Source: Lentibacillus saliphilus (GTDB taxonomy: Bacteria > Bacillota > Bacilli > Bacillales > Amphibacillaceae). Taken from it: a stretch of 64,000 nucleotides of DNA. Where the stretch lies: positions 39,390-103,389 of the forward strand of contig NZ_JABJXD010000009.1 of assembly GCF_019093865.1 (NCBI RefSeq), given 5' to 3'. The notes beneath the pieces are model-generated. The model ran no database searches and was not told where the DNA came from. It saw nothing but the letters and a program-made list of their open reading frames with translations. The position numbers and the translations under genes are program-made. Below are positions 9,075 through 18,200 of the stretch, piece by piece; positions within the stretch are counted from its first letter, which is position 1, and every line of letters begins with the position of its first letter.

Positions 9075-11948
9075 ATGACAAGTAAATATATTCAAATCCA
9101 AGGTGCCCGGGCACACAACTTAAAAAATATTGATGTGAAGATACCTAAGCATAAGCTTGTTGTTGTGACAGGTTTATCAGGATCTGGAAAATCGTCACTT
9201 GCGTTTGATACGATTTATGCTGAAGGACAGCGGCGTTATGTTGAAAGTCTCTCGGCCTATGCGAGACAATTCCTTGGACAAATGGATAAGCCTGATGTTG
9301 ATGCAATCGAGGGACTTGCACCTGCCATTTCGATTGATCAAAAAACGACGAGTCGTAATCCACGCTCAACTGTTGGTACGGTTACTGAGATTTACGATTA
9401 TTTACGCCTTCTTTATGCGCGCATTGGTCGTCCAACATGCCCGATACATGGGATTGAAATCACATCTCAGACCGTACAGCAAATGGTTGATCGTATTATG
9501 GATTACCCTGAACGAACAAAATTACAAATATTGGCACCTGTCGTTTCTGGCCGTAAGGGTGAGCATGAAAAGACGTTTGAAAAACTGAAGCAAGAAGGCT
9601 ATGTTCGCATACGTGTAGATGGTGAAATGCGTGAAGTGACGGAAGATATTCAGCTTGATAAAAATAAAAAACATTCGATAGAAGTTGTCGTTGATCGGAT
9701 TATCGTTAAAAAAGGTGTAGAAGGCCGTTTGAGCGACTCTATTGAAACAGCCCTTCCTCTTGGAGAAGGGAAGATAATCGTTGACGTCATTGGTGAAGAA
9801 GAATTGATGTTTAATGAACATCACGCTTGTCCGGTATGTGGGTTTTCTATTGGAGAACTTGAACCGCGTCTTTTCTCTTTTAATAGCCCGTATGGTGCAT
9901 GTCCAACCTGTGACGGACTCGGAACGAATCTGGAGGTTGATCTTGATTTAGTTATCCCAGATTGGAACTTGTCTCTCAATGACAATGCTATCGTACCGTG
10001 GCAACCTATTAGCTCACAATATTATCCGCAGCTTTTAAAAAGTGTATGCAATCATTATGGCATTGATATGGATATCCCTGTGAAGGATATTCCTAAAAAG
10101 CTGCTCGATAAAGTATTATACGGAAGCGGAAAGGACAAAATTCGCTTTATTTATACGAATGATTTTGGACAAACACGAGACAGTCACGTGCAATTTGAAG
10201 GTGTGTTAAACAATTTGTCTCGGCGCTATCGTGAGACGTCTTCTGACTTTATTCGGGAAAACCTTGAAAAATATATGGCTCAAAAAAATTGCCCGACTTG
10301 TGAAGGGTATAGACTTAAAAATGAAGCACTTGCTGTTTTAATTGGTGGACAACATATTAGTCACGTAACCGATTATTCGATTATGGAAGTAAAAGCGTTT
10401 TTTGAAGGCTTAACATTAACAGAGAAGGAAACTCAAATTGCCCGTTTAATCCTAAAAGAAATATCTGCACGCTTAGAATTTTTGAACAACGTTGGGCTCG
10501 ACTATTTAACACTATCTCGTGCGGCTGGGACGCTTTCAGGTGGAGAAGCACAACGTATTCGACTGGCGACGCAGATTGGGTCAGCCTTGACAGGTGTTTT
10601 ATATGTACTTGATGAGCCATCAATCGGTTTACATCAACGGGATAACGATCGGTTAATTAACACCTTAAAGCAGATGCGTGATCTTGATAACACACTTATT
10701 GTTGTTGAACATGATGAAGACACGATGCTTGCGGCAGATTGGCTTATTGATATCGGACCAGGTGCTGGAGAGCATGGTGGTCAAATTGTTGCTGAAGGAT
10801 CACCTGCAAAGGTAATGAAGCATAAAAAATCACTGACCGGACAATATTTATCTGGACAGAAATTCATTCCACTGCCAAGTTCTCGACGAGAAGGAAACGG
10901 AAAATATATAGACATCAATGGTGCATCAGAAAACAACTTAAAGCAGGTTGATGTCCGTATCCCAATCGGTTTGTTGAACGTCGTAACAGGTGTATCAGGC
11001 TCGGGTAAAAGTACGCTCGTAAATGAAGTGTTGTACAAAGCACTTGCCAAAAAGCTGAATAACGCGAAAATCAAGCCTGGTGCGCATCAATCAATTGACG
11101 GTATTGAGCATATTGAAAAGGTTATCGACATTGACCAGTCACCAATTGGGCGGACACCACGATCAAATCCGGCGACATACACGAGTGTGTTTGATGACGT
11201 TCGAGATGTCTTTGCCCAAACAAATGAAGCGAAAGTTCGTGGTTATAAAAAAGGCCGCTTCAGCTTTAACGTCAAAGGTGGACGCTGTGAAGCATGTCGT
11301 GGGGATGGCATTATAAAAATTGAAATGCATTTTCTACCTGACGTGTACGTGCCTTGTGAAGTGTGCGAGGGGAAACGCTATAATAGAGAAACGCTTGAAG
11401 TTAAATATAAAGGTAAAAACATATCCGACGTATTGGAAATGAGAATAGAGGAAGCGTTAGACTTCTTTGCCAACATTCCTAAAATTAAACGTAAGCTCCA
11501 AACGATAGATGATGTAGGTTTAGGCTATATCAAGCTTGGGCAGCCAGCGACAACATTATCAGGAGGAGAGGCGCAACGTGTGAAGCTAGCGAGTGAACTT
11601 CACAAACGCTCCAATGGCAAATCGTTTTATATTTTGGATGAGCCAACGACAGGGCTTCATACCGATGACATTAAACGATTAATGGATGTGCTTCAACGTA
11701 TTGTAAATAATGGTGATACCGTTCTTATCATTGAGCACAATCTCGATGTCATAAAGGTCGCTGATCACATTATTGATCTCGGACCAGAAGGAGGCGACCG
11801 TGGCGGACAAATTATTGCCACAGGTTCTCCAGAGCATTTGGCCACCAGTGATGTATCTTATACAGGTAAATATTTGGCCCCGATACTTGACCGTGACAAA
11901 AAACGTACAGAAGAAGCTTGGAGCGAGAAAGAAAAGGCAGGCGTTTAA
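9075..11948 (+). CDS. uvrA: Excinuclease ABC subunit A
   Basis: UvrA is the dimeric ATPase that first detects bulky DNA lesions and loads UvrB. ATG 9075 gives 957 residues, the usual length; AGGGTGA at the end of uvrB is its ribosome binding site. The protein has two ABC modules: Walker [10 protein letters not shown] near residue 35 and GVSGSGKST near 645, each with an SGGEAQR signature, plus Cys-rich zinc modules (CPVCG/CPTCDG near 255-280 and CEACRG/CEVCEG near 740-770). The sequence is very close to the B. subtilis protein throughout. A terminator follows. Confidence 0.97.
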   Translation: MTSKYIQIQGARAHNLKNIDVKIPKHKLVVVTGLSGSGKSSLAFDTIYAEGQRRYVESLSAYARQFLGQMDKPDVDAIEGLAPAISIDQKTTSRNPRSTVGTVTEIYDYLRLLYARIGRPTCPIHGIEITSQTVQQMVDRIMDYPERTKLQILAPVVSGRKGEHEKTFEKLKQEGYVRIRVDGEMREVTEDIQLDKNKKHSIEVVVDRIIVKKGVEGRLSDSIETALPLGEGKIIVDVIGEEELMFNEHHACPVCGFSIGELEPRLFSFNSPYGACPTCDGLGTNLEVDLDLVIPDWNLSLNDNAIVPWQPISSQYYPQLLKSVCNHYGIDMDIPVKDIPKKLLDKVLYGSGKDKIRFIYTNDFGQTRDSHVQFEGVLNNLSRRYRETSSDFIRENLEKYMAQKNCPTCEGYRLKNEALAVLIGGQHISHVTDYSIMEVKAFFEGLTLTEKETQIARLILKEISARLEFLNNVGLDYLTLSRAAGTLSGGEAQRIRLATQIGSALTGVLYVLDEPSIGLHQRDNDRLINTLKQMRDLDNTLIVVEHDEDTMLAADWLIDIGPGAGEHGGQIVAEGSPAKVMKHKKSLTGQYLSGQKFIPLPSSRREGNGKYIDINGASENNLKQVDVRIPIGLLNVVTGVSGSGKSTLVNEVLYKALAKKLNNAKIKPGAHQSIDGIEHIEKVIDIDQSPIGRTPRSNPATYTSVFDDVRDVFAQTNEAKVRGYKKGRFSFNVKGGRCEACRGDGIIKIEMHFLPDVYVPCEVCEGKRYNRETLEVKYKGKNISDVLEMRIEEALDFFANIPKIKRKLQTIDDVGLGYIKLGQPATTLSGGEAQRVKLASELHKRSNGKSFYILDEPTTGLHTDDIKRLMDVLQRIVNNGDTVLIIEHNLDVIKVADHIIDLGPEGGDRGGQIIATGSPEHLATSDVSYTGKYLAPILDRDKKRTEEAWSEKEKAGV

Positions 11949-11965
11949 TAAAACGACGACTGATT

Positions 11966-12010
11966 AGGGCTATTCCTCGATTAATATGGAATAGCTCATT
12001 TTCATTTTTT
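11966..12010 (+). terminator. Terminator after uvrBA
   Basis: GGCTATTCC pairs with GGAATAGCT, followed by a T-rich stretch. Confidence 0.75.
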
Positions 12011-12105
12011 GAGAGTTTTATCGATTATGTGTTAAGTTCAATACTTAATTTTTGACGCATTCCAGTCATTTCGGTAATGTAAAGGAGAACTAGGAGGGAA
12101 ACGAA

Positions 12106-12459
12106 ATGGAACCAATTCAGATTGAACGTGTTCAAGAAAAATTAGATTCATTTGTAAACAGAGATGTGTATATTCATATAGAAACGACAAATGGTGCTTA
12201 TGCCAGTCATTTTGATAAGAGTTCCTACAATGTAGGGGCTTATGTGCGTAATGCATCGATTGCTTTTAACCAAGCTAAAATTGTCGGAGATGGTCATTCA
12301 TACAGAGTTGGATTGAAAATGGATAAAGGTTGGATTTACGCTGAAGGCTTAACAGATTGGACGATGCATAATGGCAATCAATTGCTCATGGCAGGTCATG
12401 ATCGTGAAGGCCGTTTAATGGTCGCATTACAAATTAGTGAAACCCCTTTTGACTATTAA
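12106..12459 (+). CDS. yojF: YojF family protein (DUF1806)
   Basis: This is a 117-residue soluble protein of unknown function. It resembles B. subtilis YojF, which is always found beside the bacillithiol deacetylase gene yojG (bshB2), and here the next gene is that deacetylase. No catalytic motif is evident. The start ATG 12106 follows GGAGG. The conserved pairing suggests it assists or regulates bacillithiol synthesis, but that is inference from context only. Confidence 0.82.
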   Translation: MEPIQIERVQEKLDSFVNRDVYIHIETTNGAYASHFDKSSYNVGAYVRNASIAFNQAKIVGDGHSYRVGLKMDKGWIYAEGLTDWTMHNGNQLLMAGHDREGRLMVALQISETPFDY

Positions 12460-12533
12460 TCATACAAGCTTATACTAAACAATAAATACAGATGTTTGCT
12501 TTAAAGCGATATAAAGAGAGAAAGGTGACTTTT

Positions 12534-13208
12534 ATGGAATCACATGTCGTTGTTATATTTCCTCATCCAGACGATGAGTCATTTGGAACAGCAGGAACGA
12601 TCGCAAAATTTCGTGAAGAAGGTGTTCCTGTAACCTATTTATGTGGAACGCTTGGGGAAATGGGCCGTAATATGGGTAAGCCAACTTTTGCGAACAGAGA
12701 AACATTGCCGCAAATTCGTAAACAAGAGTTAATCGATGCATGTAACGTACTCGATATCGACTTGCATATGCTTGGCTATCGCGATAAAACGATGGAATAC
12801 GAAGACCGTCAAGAAGTGGCCCAACACATTAAACAATATATCGAGGATATCAAGCCTAGCCTTGTCATAACCCATTATCCAGGCTATGCTGTCCATCCAG
12901 ATCATAATGCGATGGGAGCAGCTGCGATTGAAGCAATTCGGATGATTGATGAAGCAGAGCGTCCGACAGTTTGGACACATGCAATTGCAAATAATAGAGT
13001 AGATGTACTCGGAGAACCAGACGTAACCTTTGACGTACTCCCATGGTTTGATAAAAAAATGGAAGCCGTTCTTGCCCATGCATCTCAAGCTGGGGGTATG
13101 CTGGAGAGATTTAAAAGTTATGAAGGTCCTTCTGCCGATGAGAAAAAAGCCGCGCAGAAACGTCTAGGCCGAGAGCAATATTACATTTGGGACTTTAACA
13201 AAGCTTGA
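12534..13208 (+). CDS. bshB2: Bacillithiol biosynthesis deacetylase BshB2
   Basis: BshB2 is a zinc-dependent LmbE/PIG-L family deacetylase that removes acetate from GlcNAc-malate in bacillithiol synthesis; it may also act in amidase detoxification. ATG 12534 is chosen because AAAGGTGA lies seven bases upstream; the protein is 224 residues. The metal site shows HPDDE at about 11-15 and HPDHN at about 121-125. It follows yojF as in B. subtilis (yojG). The paralogue bshB1 and the genes bshA and bshC are not in this window. Confidence 0.92.
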   Translation: MESHVVVIFPHPDDESFGTAGTIAKFREEGVPVTYLCGTLGEMGRNMGKPTFANRETLPQIRKQELIDACNVLDIDLHMLGYRDKTMEYEDRQEVAQHIKQYIEDIKPSLVITHYPGYAVHPDHNAMGAAAIEAIRMIDEAERPTVWTHAIANNRVDVLGEPDVTFDVLPWFDKKMEAVLAHASQAGGMLERFKSYEGPSADEKKAAQKRLGREQYYIWDFNKA

Positions 13209-13276
13209 TCAGCGGATAAAGCGTATTGGAAAAATTTACACAGGTTTAAAACAACGAATTTAAAAGGAGTGGGAGT

Positions 13277-13474
13277 ATGACGAAACGATTGTATCGCTCA
13301 GAGTCAAAGCGCATGATCGCAGGCATATGTGGTGGCCTTGAAGATTATTTTAAAATCGATGCGACTTTAATTAGGCTCATTTTCGTAGCAGGTATGCTGT
13401 TTAGTGCATTTACCTTGTTTTTTGTATACTTAGTCGCCATCTTAGTCATACCGAATGAGTCGGAGGTGCAGTGA
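13277..13474 (+). CDS. yvlC: PspC-domain small membrane protein (YvlC-like)
   Basis: The 65-residue protein is essentially one PspC domain: a basic N-terminus with the conserved ICGGLEDYF segment near 17-26, and one or two hydrophobic segments (about 33-60). PspC proteins take part in cell-envelope stress responses. In B. subtilis yvlC lies beside yvlD under envelope-stress control, and a yvlD-type gene directly follows here, overlapping by one base. The yvlAB part of the operon is missing. Confidence 0.85.
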   Translation: MTKRLYRSESKRMIAGICGGLEDYFKIDATLIRLIFVAGMLFSAFTLFFVYLVAILVIPNESEVQ

Positions 13475-13827
13475 TGTTCCTAAAATGGGTGATTTCCATT
13501 TTACTGAATGCTGTAGCGCTCGTTGTTGCCGCGCAGCTATTGGACGGGTTTATCATTGAAAGCTTTGGATGGGCCATCCTTGCAAGCGTCGTGTTAGGGT
13601 TATTTAATACGATCGTAAAGCCGATTCTCATCATGTTTACTTTGCCGATTACATTTATTAGTCTCGGGCTTTTTCTATTCGTCATTAATGCGACAACGCT
13701 TTGGTTTACGCAAATGGTCATAAAGGAAGAATTCGTCATTGATCATTTTGGCACAGCTGTATTGGCAGCCGTCATTATTTCTGTGTTGAATTTAATACTT
13801 AACAAGCTCGTAAAAGATGCTAAGTAA
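13474..13827 (+). CDS. yvlD: Phage holin family 4 membrane protein (YvlD-like)
   Basis: The protein of about 117 residues has four hydrophobic segments and belongs to the 'phage holin family 4 superfamily'/YvlD group, whose cellular role is unclear. ATG 13474 overlaps the stop of the upstream gene (TGATG) and has GGAGGTG five bases before it; GTG 13471 is the alternative. It is coupled to yvlC. Despite the family name there is no prophage around it. Confidence 0.85.
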   Translation: MFLKWVISILLNAVALVVAAQLLDGFIIESFGWAILASVVLGLFNTIVKPILIMFTLPITFISLGLFLFVINATTLWFTQMVIKEEFVIDHFGTAVLAAVIISVLNLILNKLVKDAK

Positions 13828-13845
13828 TAAACAGCAATACTTGTA

Positions 13846-13882
13846 ATTCGCAAGCTTACACGGCTTGCGGATTCTTATTTTT
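13846..13882 (+). terminator. Terminator after yvlD
   Basis: AATTCGCAAGC pairs with GCTTGCGGATT, followed by a long T tract. Confidence 0.85.
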
Positions 13883-14016
13883 TTTATCTGTTCAATCGTT
13901 CCCACGATGTTTTTATGCTACAATAAATGTGATTGTGATTGACCTCAAGACCTCGTTGTTGTTCGTTCTAGATGGCGTTCGACAGCTGACAAAACTCATA
14001 TATTGGGAGGCTCATG

Positions 14017-14958
14017 ATGGACAAGGTACGTACAGAAGATCTGCTGAAAAACTTCACGCTTGAACTGATCGCCGGAAAAGATGGCATACATAGAGAAATC
14101 ATTACGAGTGATATTCATCGTCCAGGAATTGAAATGACTGGGTATTTCAAGTTTTATCCAGCAGAACGTGTTCAATTAATTGGAAAAACAGAAATGGCAT
14201 ATTTTCTTGATTTAACTGAAGAAGAAAAATATGACCGTGCCAATCGCCTTTGTACTGATATTACACCGGGAATTGTGATTTCAAGAGGCATGGACATCCC
14301 TGATATTTTAAAAGAAGCTGCTGATGATGCAGGTGTCCCAATTTTACAATCGCCTCGAAAGACAACTCGAGTCATTAGTCGCCTAACCAATTATTTGGAA
14401 GCCAAATTTGCTCCATCGACGGCTTTACACGGTGTTTTAGTTGATATTTACGGTGTTGGCGTTTTAATTACTGGTCAAAGTGGCGTTGGTAAAAGTGAAA
14501 CCGCGCTTGAACTGGTGAAACGTGGACATAGACTCGTTGCCGATGACAGTGTTGAGATTCGACAAGAAGAATATGATACGCTTGTTGGTAATGCTCCGGA
14601 GTTAATTGAGCATTTACTCGAAATAAGAGGGCTTGGTATTATTAATGTAATGACGTTATTTGGGGCTGGATCGGTCCGTAACTATAAGAAAATTTCCTTA
14701 ATCATTAACTTGGAATTATGGGACGAAAAGAAACAGTATGATCGCCTTGGAATTGACGATGATACGATGAAAATAATGGACGTATGCTTGCCGAGAGCAA
14801 CGATACCTGTTCGACCTGGACGAAATCTTGCTGTCATTATCGAAGTGGCTGCCATGAATTTCCGTTTGAAACGCATGGGCGTTAACGCTGCAGAAGAATT
14901 CTCTGAACGGTTAACCGCAATGATTGAGCAACAAAAAGAAGATATAGATAAGGAGTGA
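14017..14958 (+). CDS. hprK: HPr kinase/phosphorylase
   Basis: HprK phosphorylates HPr and Crh on Ser46 when fructose-1,6-bisphosphate is high and removes the phosphate when phosphate is high. It is the sensor for CcpA-dependent carbon catabolite repression. ATG 14017 is preferred (GGGAGG six bases upstream; the product then begins MDKVRT, like B. subtilis MAKVRT). Of 313 residues, the P-loop GQSGVGKS is at about 153-160 and the HprK signature with [10 protein letters not shown] is near 203-212. An extended -10 (TGCTACAAT, about 13916-13924) is upstream. lgt follows four bases later. Its substrate gene crh lies 11 kb downstream. Confidence 0.97.
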   Translation: MDKVRTEDLLKNFTLELIAGKDGIHREIITSDIHRPGIEMTGYFKFYPAERVQLIGKTEMAYFLDLTEEEKYDRANRLCTDITPGIVISRGMDIPDILKEAADDAGVPILQSPRKTTRVISRLTNYLEAKFAPSTALHGVLVDIYGVGVLITGQSGVGKSETALELVKRGHRLVADDSVEIRQEEYDTLVGNAPELIEHLLEIRGLGIINVMTLFGAGSVRNYKKISLIINLELWDEKKQYDRLGIDDDTMKIMDVCLPRATIPVRPGRNLAVIIEVAAMNFRLKRMGVNAAEEFSERLTAMIEQQKEDIDKE

Positions 14959-14962
14959 TGGT

Positions 14963-15793
14963 ATGGCGTGTGATGCTCCGGGAATAGATCGCGTATTTAT
15001 AGAAATTGGATCACTGCCGATTTATTGGTATGGGGTTATTATTGCAACGGGTGCTTTTCTTGGCTTGTTTTTAGCAACGCGGGAGGCAAATCGTCTCGGG
15101 CTTGAAAAGGATACGATGGTCGATTTAGTCGTATTTGCGATTCCATTTGCAATTTTATTTGCCCGAATGTATTATGTTATTTTTGAATGGGATCAATATG
15201 CTGATGGTCCTTGGTGGAGTGTTTTTGCAATATGGGAAGGTGGCCTCGCCATCCATGGTGCTTTAATAGGATCAGTAATTGTTGCTATTATATTTGTTCG
15301 AGTGAAAAAATTATCATTCTGGCAAATTGCCGATATTGCTGCGCCAAGCCTTATTTTAGGACAAGCGATTGGGCGCTGGGGTAATTTTATGAATCAGGAA
15401 GCCCATGGTGGTCCTCTGTCGGAAGCGGCATATAACAGCTTTCATCAATATTTACCTGATTTTATAATGAATCAAATGTGTATTGGTGGAACGATGTATC
15501 ATCCAACGTTTCTCTATGAATCGGTTTGGAATTTGCTCGTTTTCGCGCTTTTATTATGGCTTCGCCGCAAGAATCCTTTACGAGGTGAAGTGTTCTTAAG
15601 CTACTTAATGACGTACTCAGTCGGTCGCTACTTCATAGAAGGCATGCGAACAGATAGCTTATACGTCTTTGGAGAAATTCGTCAAGCACAGCTTATCTCT
15701 ATTGTGATTATTGCTGTAGCAATTGCAATTATGATTTATCGTCGTAAAACTGGCATGGCTGACCGCCATTACGATGGCAAACGGAGAAGCTAA
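14963..15793 (+). CDS. lgt: Prolipoprotein diacylglyceryl transferase
   Basis: Lgt moves diacylglycerol from phosphatidylglycerol to the lipobox cysteine of prolipoproteins, the first step in making the several lipoproteins seen in this window. The 276-residue protein has about seven membrane helices. The Lgt signature [14 protein letters not shown] is near residues 137-150, containing the essential Arg/Asn/Glu residues, and the HG of 'AIHG' is near residue 97. The hprK-lgt pairing is conserved in Bacillales. Confidence 0.96.
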   Translation: MACDAPGIDRVFIEIGSLPIYWYGVIIATGAFLGLFLATREANRLGLEKDTMVDLVVFAIPFAILFARMYYVIFEWDQYADGPWWSVFAIWEGGLAIHGALIGSVIVAIIFVRVKKLSFWQIADIAAPSLILGQAIGRWGNFMNQEAHGGPLSEAAYNSFHQYLPDFIMNQMCIGGTMYHPTFLYESVWNLLVFALLLWLRRKNPLRGEVFLSYLMTYSVGRYFIEGMRTDSLYVFGEIRQAQLISIVIIAVAIAIMIYRRKTGMADRHYDGKRRS

Positions 15794-15820
15794 TGTAGGG
15801 GTGGAAAAGAGGGAGATTGA

Positions 15821-16789
15821 TTGAAAGGGACGATGTTAAGAGGACTACGTCAAGGCCTTCATGTAACTTGGGCGCTCGGCAAAGTCATATTTCCGATTAC
15901 GTTACTTGTAACAATCTTACAATATACACCGATATTGCCGTGGTTAATGACAAAGCTTGAGCCCGTTATGGGGCTCCTTGGCTTATCGGGGGAAGCAGCT
16001 GTTCCACTCGTGCTCGGAAATGCACTCAACTTATATGCTGGAATTGCAGCGATCGTGTCATTTGATTTCACAGTCAAAGAAGTATTCATCATGGCATTAA
16101 TGCTGTCGTTCTCCCATAATTTGTTTATCGAGTCAACCGTAGCTTCAAAAGTTGGTGTCAGCTGGTGGCTCATTTCTGGTATTCGACTAGGTCTTGCACT
16201 TATGTCAGCTGTTGTCATCAATATCGTTTGGCAAGGTGGATCTGAATCAGCTCAATACGGTATGATTTCATCGGCAAATGTCATGTTAGATGGATGGACA
16301 GATATTATTTTACACGGGCTGCAAACCGCAGTTATCGCCGTTTTACAGCTTGCCTTGATCGTAATACCACTTATGATCGTCATGCAATTTTTACGTGAAA
16401 AAGGGTGGTTGCACCAATGGTCAAACCATTTATCACCATTTACACGCATGCTCGGCATGGATAAAAACGCGTCAATGACACTTGTTGCCGGCTTAACAAT
16501 TGGTCTTGCATATGGTGCAGGTTTAATGATTCAGGCGGTAAAAGAAGATGGCGTATCAAGGCGGGATATGTATTTAGCTTTAATATTTCTCGTGTCATGT
16601 CACGCGGTTGTCGAGGATACACTCATTTTTATCCCGCTCGGTATCCCTGTCTGGCCGTTATTGCTTATTAGATTAATAACAGCGATTATACTCACAATGC
16701 TTGTGGCAGTCTTCTGGCAGCGTAAGCCGAAACATCAATATAGAGATAGAAAGGAACAGGAGCATGTCCATACGTACAATTCTTTTTGA
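15821..16789 (+). CDS. yvoD: Nucleoside-recognition (Gate) domain membrane protein, YvoD-like
   Basis: The 322-residue integral membrane protein has about eight hydrophobic helices and two Gate-type repeats (roughly 45-150 and 175-290). It resembles B. subtilis YvoD, of unknown function; SpoVM-type Gate proteins such as SpmA/SpmB are distant relatives. TTG 15821 follows GAGGGAG; ATG 15833 is an alternative. It lies within the hprK-lgt-yvoD-ppaX-yvoF operon and its end overlaps ppaX. Transport of a small phosphorylated or nucleoside-like compound is a guess only. Confidence 0.85.
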   Translation: MKGTMLRGLRQGLHVTWALGKVIFPITLLVTILQYTPILPWLMTKLEPVMGLLGLSGEAAVPLVLGNALNLYAGIAAIVSFDFTVKEVFIMALMLSFSHNLFIESTVASKVGVSWWLISGIRLGLALMSAVVINIVWQGGSESAQYGMISSANVMLDGWTDIILHGLQTAVIAVLQLALIVIPLMIVMQFLREKGWLHQWSNHLSPFTRMLGMDKNASMTLVAGLTIGLAYGAGLMIQAVKEDGVSRRDMYLALIFLVSCHAVVEDTLIFIPLGIPVWPLLLIRLITAIILTMLVAVFWQRKPKHQYRDRKEQEHVHTYNSF

Positions 16790-17405
16790 TTTAGATGGAA
16801 CATTAATAGATACAAATGAGTTAATTATTCAATCTTTTCTTCATACATTTAACCACTACGGTTATTCGTTTACGAAAGAGGATATTCTATCATTTAACGG
16901 ACCACCCCTTGAGGAAACATTTGAAAAGATAGCGCCTGGTCGTTCGGCAGATTTGATCGCAACGTATAGAGCGCATAATTTTGCTCATCATGAACAGTAT
17001 GTGAAGCCATTTCCTCATGTTGTTGACGTCCTCCATACACTTAAGGAAGCAGGATTTGCTTTAGGGATTGTCACAACAAAGATGCGACAAGGGGTTGACC
17101 TTGGACTTGAGGTCACTGGGCTGAAGGACATGTTTAACACGATTGTAACGCTTGATGACGTTACACAGCCAAAGCCACATCCTGAGCCTGTCTTAAAAGC
17201 GATGACAGAACTAGGAGGCGATCCGGCTACAACGATCATGATTGGGGATAACTATCATGACATCGAAGCTGGTCACCGCGCACATGTTTTAACAGCAGGC
17301 GTTGCATGGACTGGAAAAGGTGAGGCAACACTTCATTCTTATGAGCCAACATATATGCTACAAAGTATGACAGACTTACTTTCAATTGTCGGCATAAATA
17401 AGTGA
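16764..17405 (+). CDS. ppaX: Pyrophosphatase PpaX (HAD family)
   Basis: PpaX hydrolyses the pyrophosphate made when HprK dephosphorylates Ser-P-HPr with inorganic phosphate, pulling that reaction forward. It is a HAD hydrolase: nucleophile motif DLDGT at 9-13, a conserved Lys/Pro segment (KPHPEP, about 138), and acidic motif GDNYHD near 160. ATG 16764 gives 213 residues and lies inside the end of yvoD, with AGGAG upstream. Operon placement with hprK supports the assignment over a generic phosphoglycolate phosphatase. Confidence 0.93.
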   Translation: MSIRTILFDLDGTLIDTNELIIQSFLHTFNHYGYSFTKEDILSFNGPPLEETFEKIAPGRSADLIATYRAHNFAHHEQYVKPFPHVVDVLHTLKEAGFALGIVTTKMRQGVDLGLEVTGLKDMFNTIVTLDDVTQPKPHPEPVLKAMTELGGDPATTIMIGDNYHDIEAGHRAHVLTAGVAWTGKGEATLHSYEPTYMLQSMTDLLSIVGINK

Positions 17406-17446
17406 TGTGGACAAGTGAATTAAATAGATCGATTTGAGGTGACAGC

Positions 17447-17962
17447 ATGCGCAGAACAGAACGGTTTAGCGTCGAAACAGCTAATTCTTTATGGCGGATA
17501 TATAAAACAGTGTCCTTCTGGAAGGTTATGAAAAATTTCATCATTATTCAGCTGGCACGCTATACGCCTTTTGTATCATTAAAGAACAAAATGTACCGCT
17601 TGTTTCTGCGTATGAAGGTCGGCAAGGAAACGGCGTTTGCATTAATGGTCATGCCAGATATTATGTTTCCAGAGAAAATTACAGTAGGCCACAACAGCAT
17701 TATTGGCTATAACACGACGATTTTGGCACACGAATATTTAATTAAAGAATATCGAATCGGTGAGGTTGTTATTGGTGACAATGTTATGATTGGGGCGAAT
17801 ACAACGATTTTACCAGGTGTCATGATCGGTGATGGCGCAGTTGTTTCAGCTGGTACACTCGTTCACAAAGATGTTCCAGCGGGAGCATTTGTAGGTGGAA
17901 ATCCTATGCAGGTCATCTATTCAAAAGAAGAGATGGCACTAAAGAATAGTCAAGAACAATAA
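17447..17962 (+). CDS. yvoF: Left-handed beta-helix acyltransferase (YvoF-like)
   Basis: The 171-residue protein contains hexapeptide repeats (about 75-155) typical of LbH acetyltransferases, with segments such as IGDNVMIGANTTI and IGDGAVVSAGT. The N-terminal 60 residues are basic and partly hydrophobic, so it may lie at the membrane. It matches B. subtilis YvoF, the last gene of the hprK cluster. The acyl acceptor is not known. A weak inverted repeat (TTGCCAA/TTGGCAA, 17973-18007) follows. Confidence 0.85.
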   Translation: MRRTERFSVETANSLWRIYKTVSFWKVMKNFIIIQLARYTPFVSLKNKMYRLFLRMKVGKETAFALMVMPDIMFPEKITVGHNSIIGYNTTILAHEYLIKEYRIGEVVIGDNVMIGANTTILPGVMIGDGAVVSAGTLVHKDVPAGAFVGGNPMQVIYSKEEMALKNSQEQ

Positions 17963-18107
17963 GATGATATTTTTGCCAAGCGGAATATAGTAAAGGCATG
18001 TTGGCAAGTTCTCATACATATTGTATTAATATGATCATCATTGTTTAATACAATTGTGTGTTGTGATAAACTTAAATGAGTTAATATGAAGAGGATATCG
18101 TTTAGAT

Positions 18108-18156
18108 GAAACCACAAACGACTAATACAGACGCGTATTGGGTTTGTGGTTTTTTA
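18108..18156 (+). terminator. glpD leader terminator (GlpP antitermination type)
   Basis: AAACCACAAAC pairs with GTTTGTGGTTT, followed by T, 45 bases before glpD and downstream of a possible promoter (TTGTTT 18041, TGATAA 18064, 17-base spacer). In B. subtilis the antiterminator GlpP, with glycerol-3-phosphate, reads through just such a hairpin in front of glpD. The arrangement strongly suggests the same control here; glpP itself is not in the window. Confidence 0.75.
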
Positions 18157-18200
18157 CGACGGATACGTCATATATGGAGTGTTTTTACAAGGGAGTGGTG

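Noticed and set aside
13474..13827. Prophage remnant because of the holin family name
   Set aside because: The gene is the chromosomal yvlD type next to a PspC gene; no other phage gene is near.
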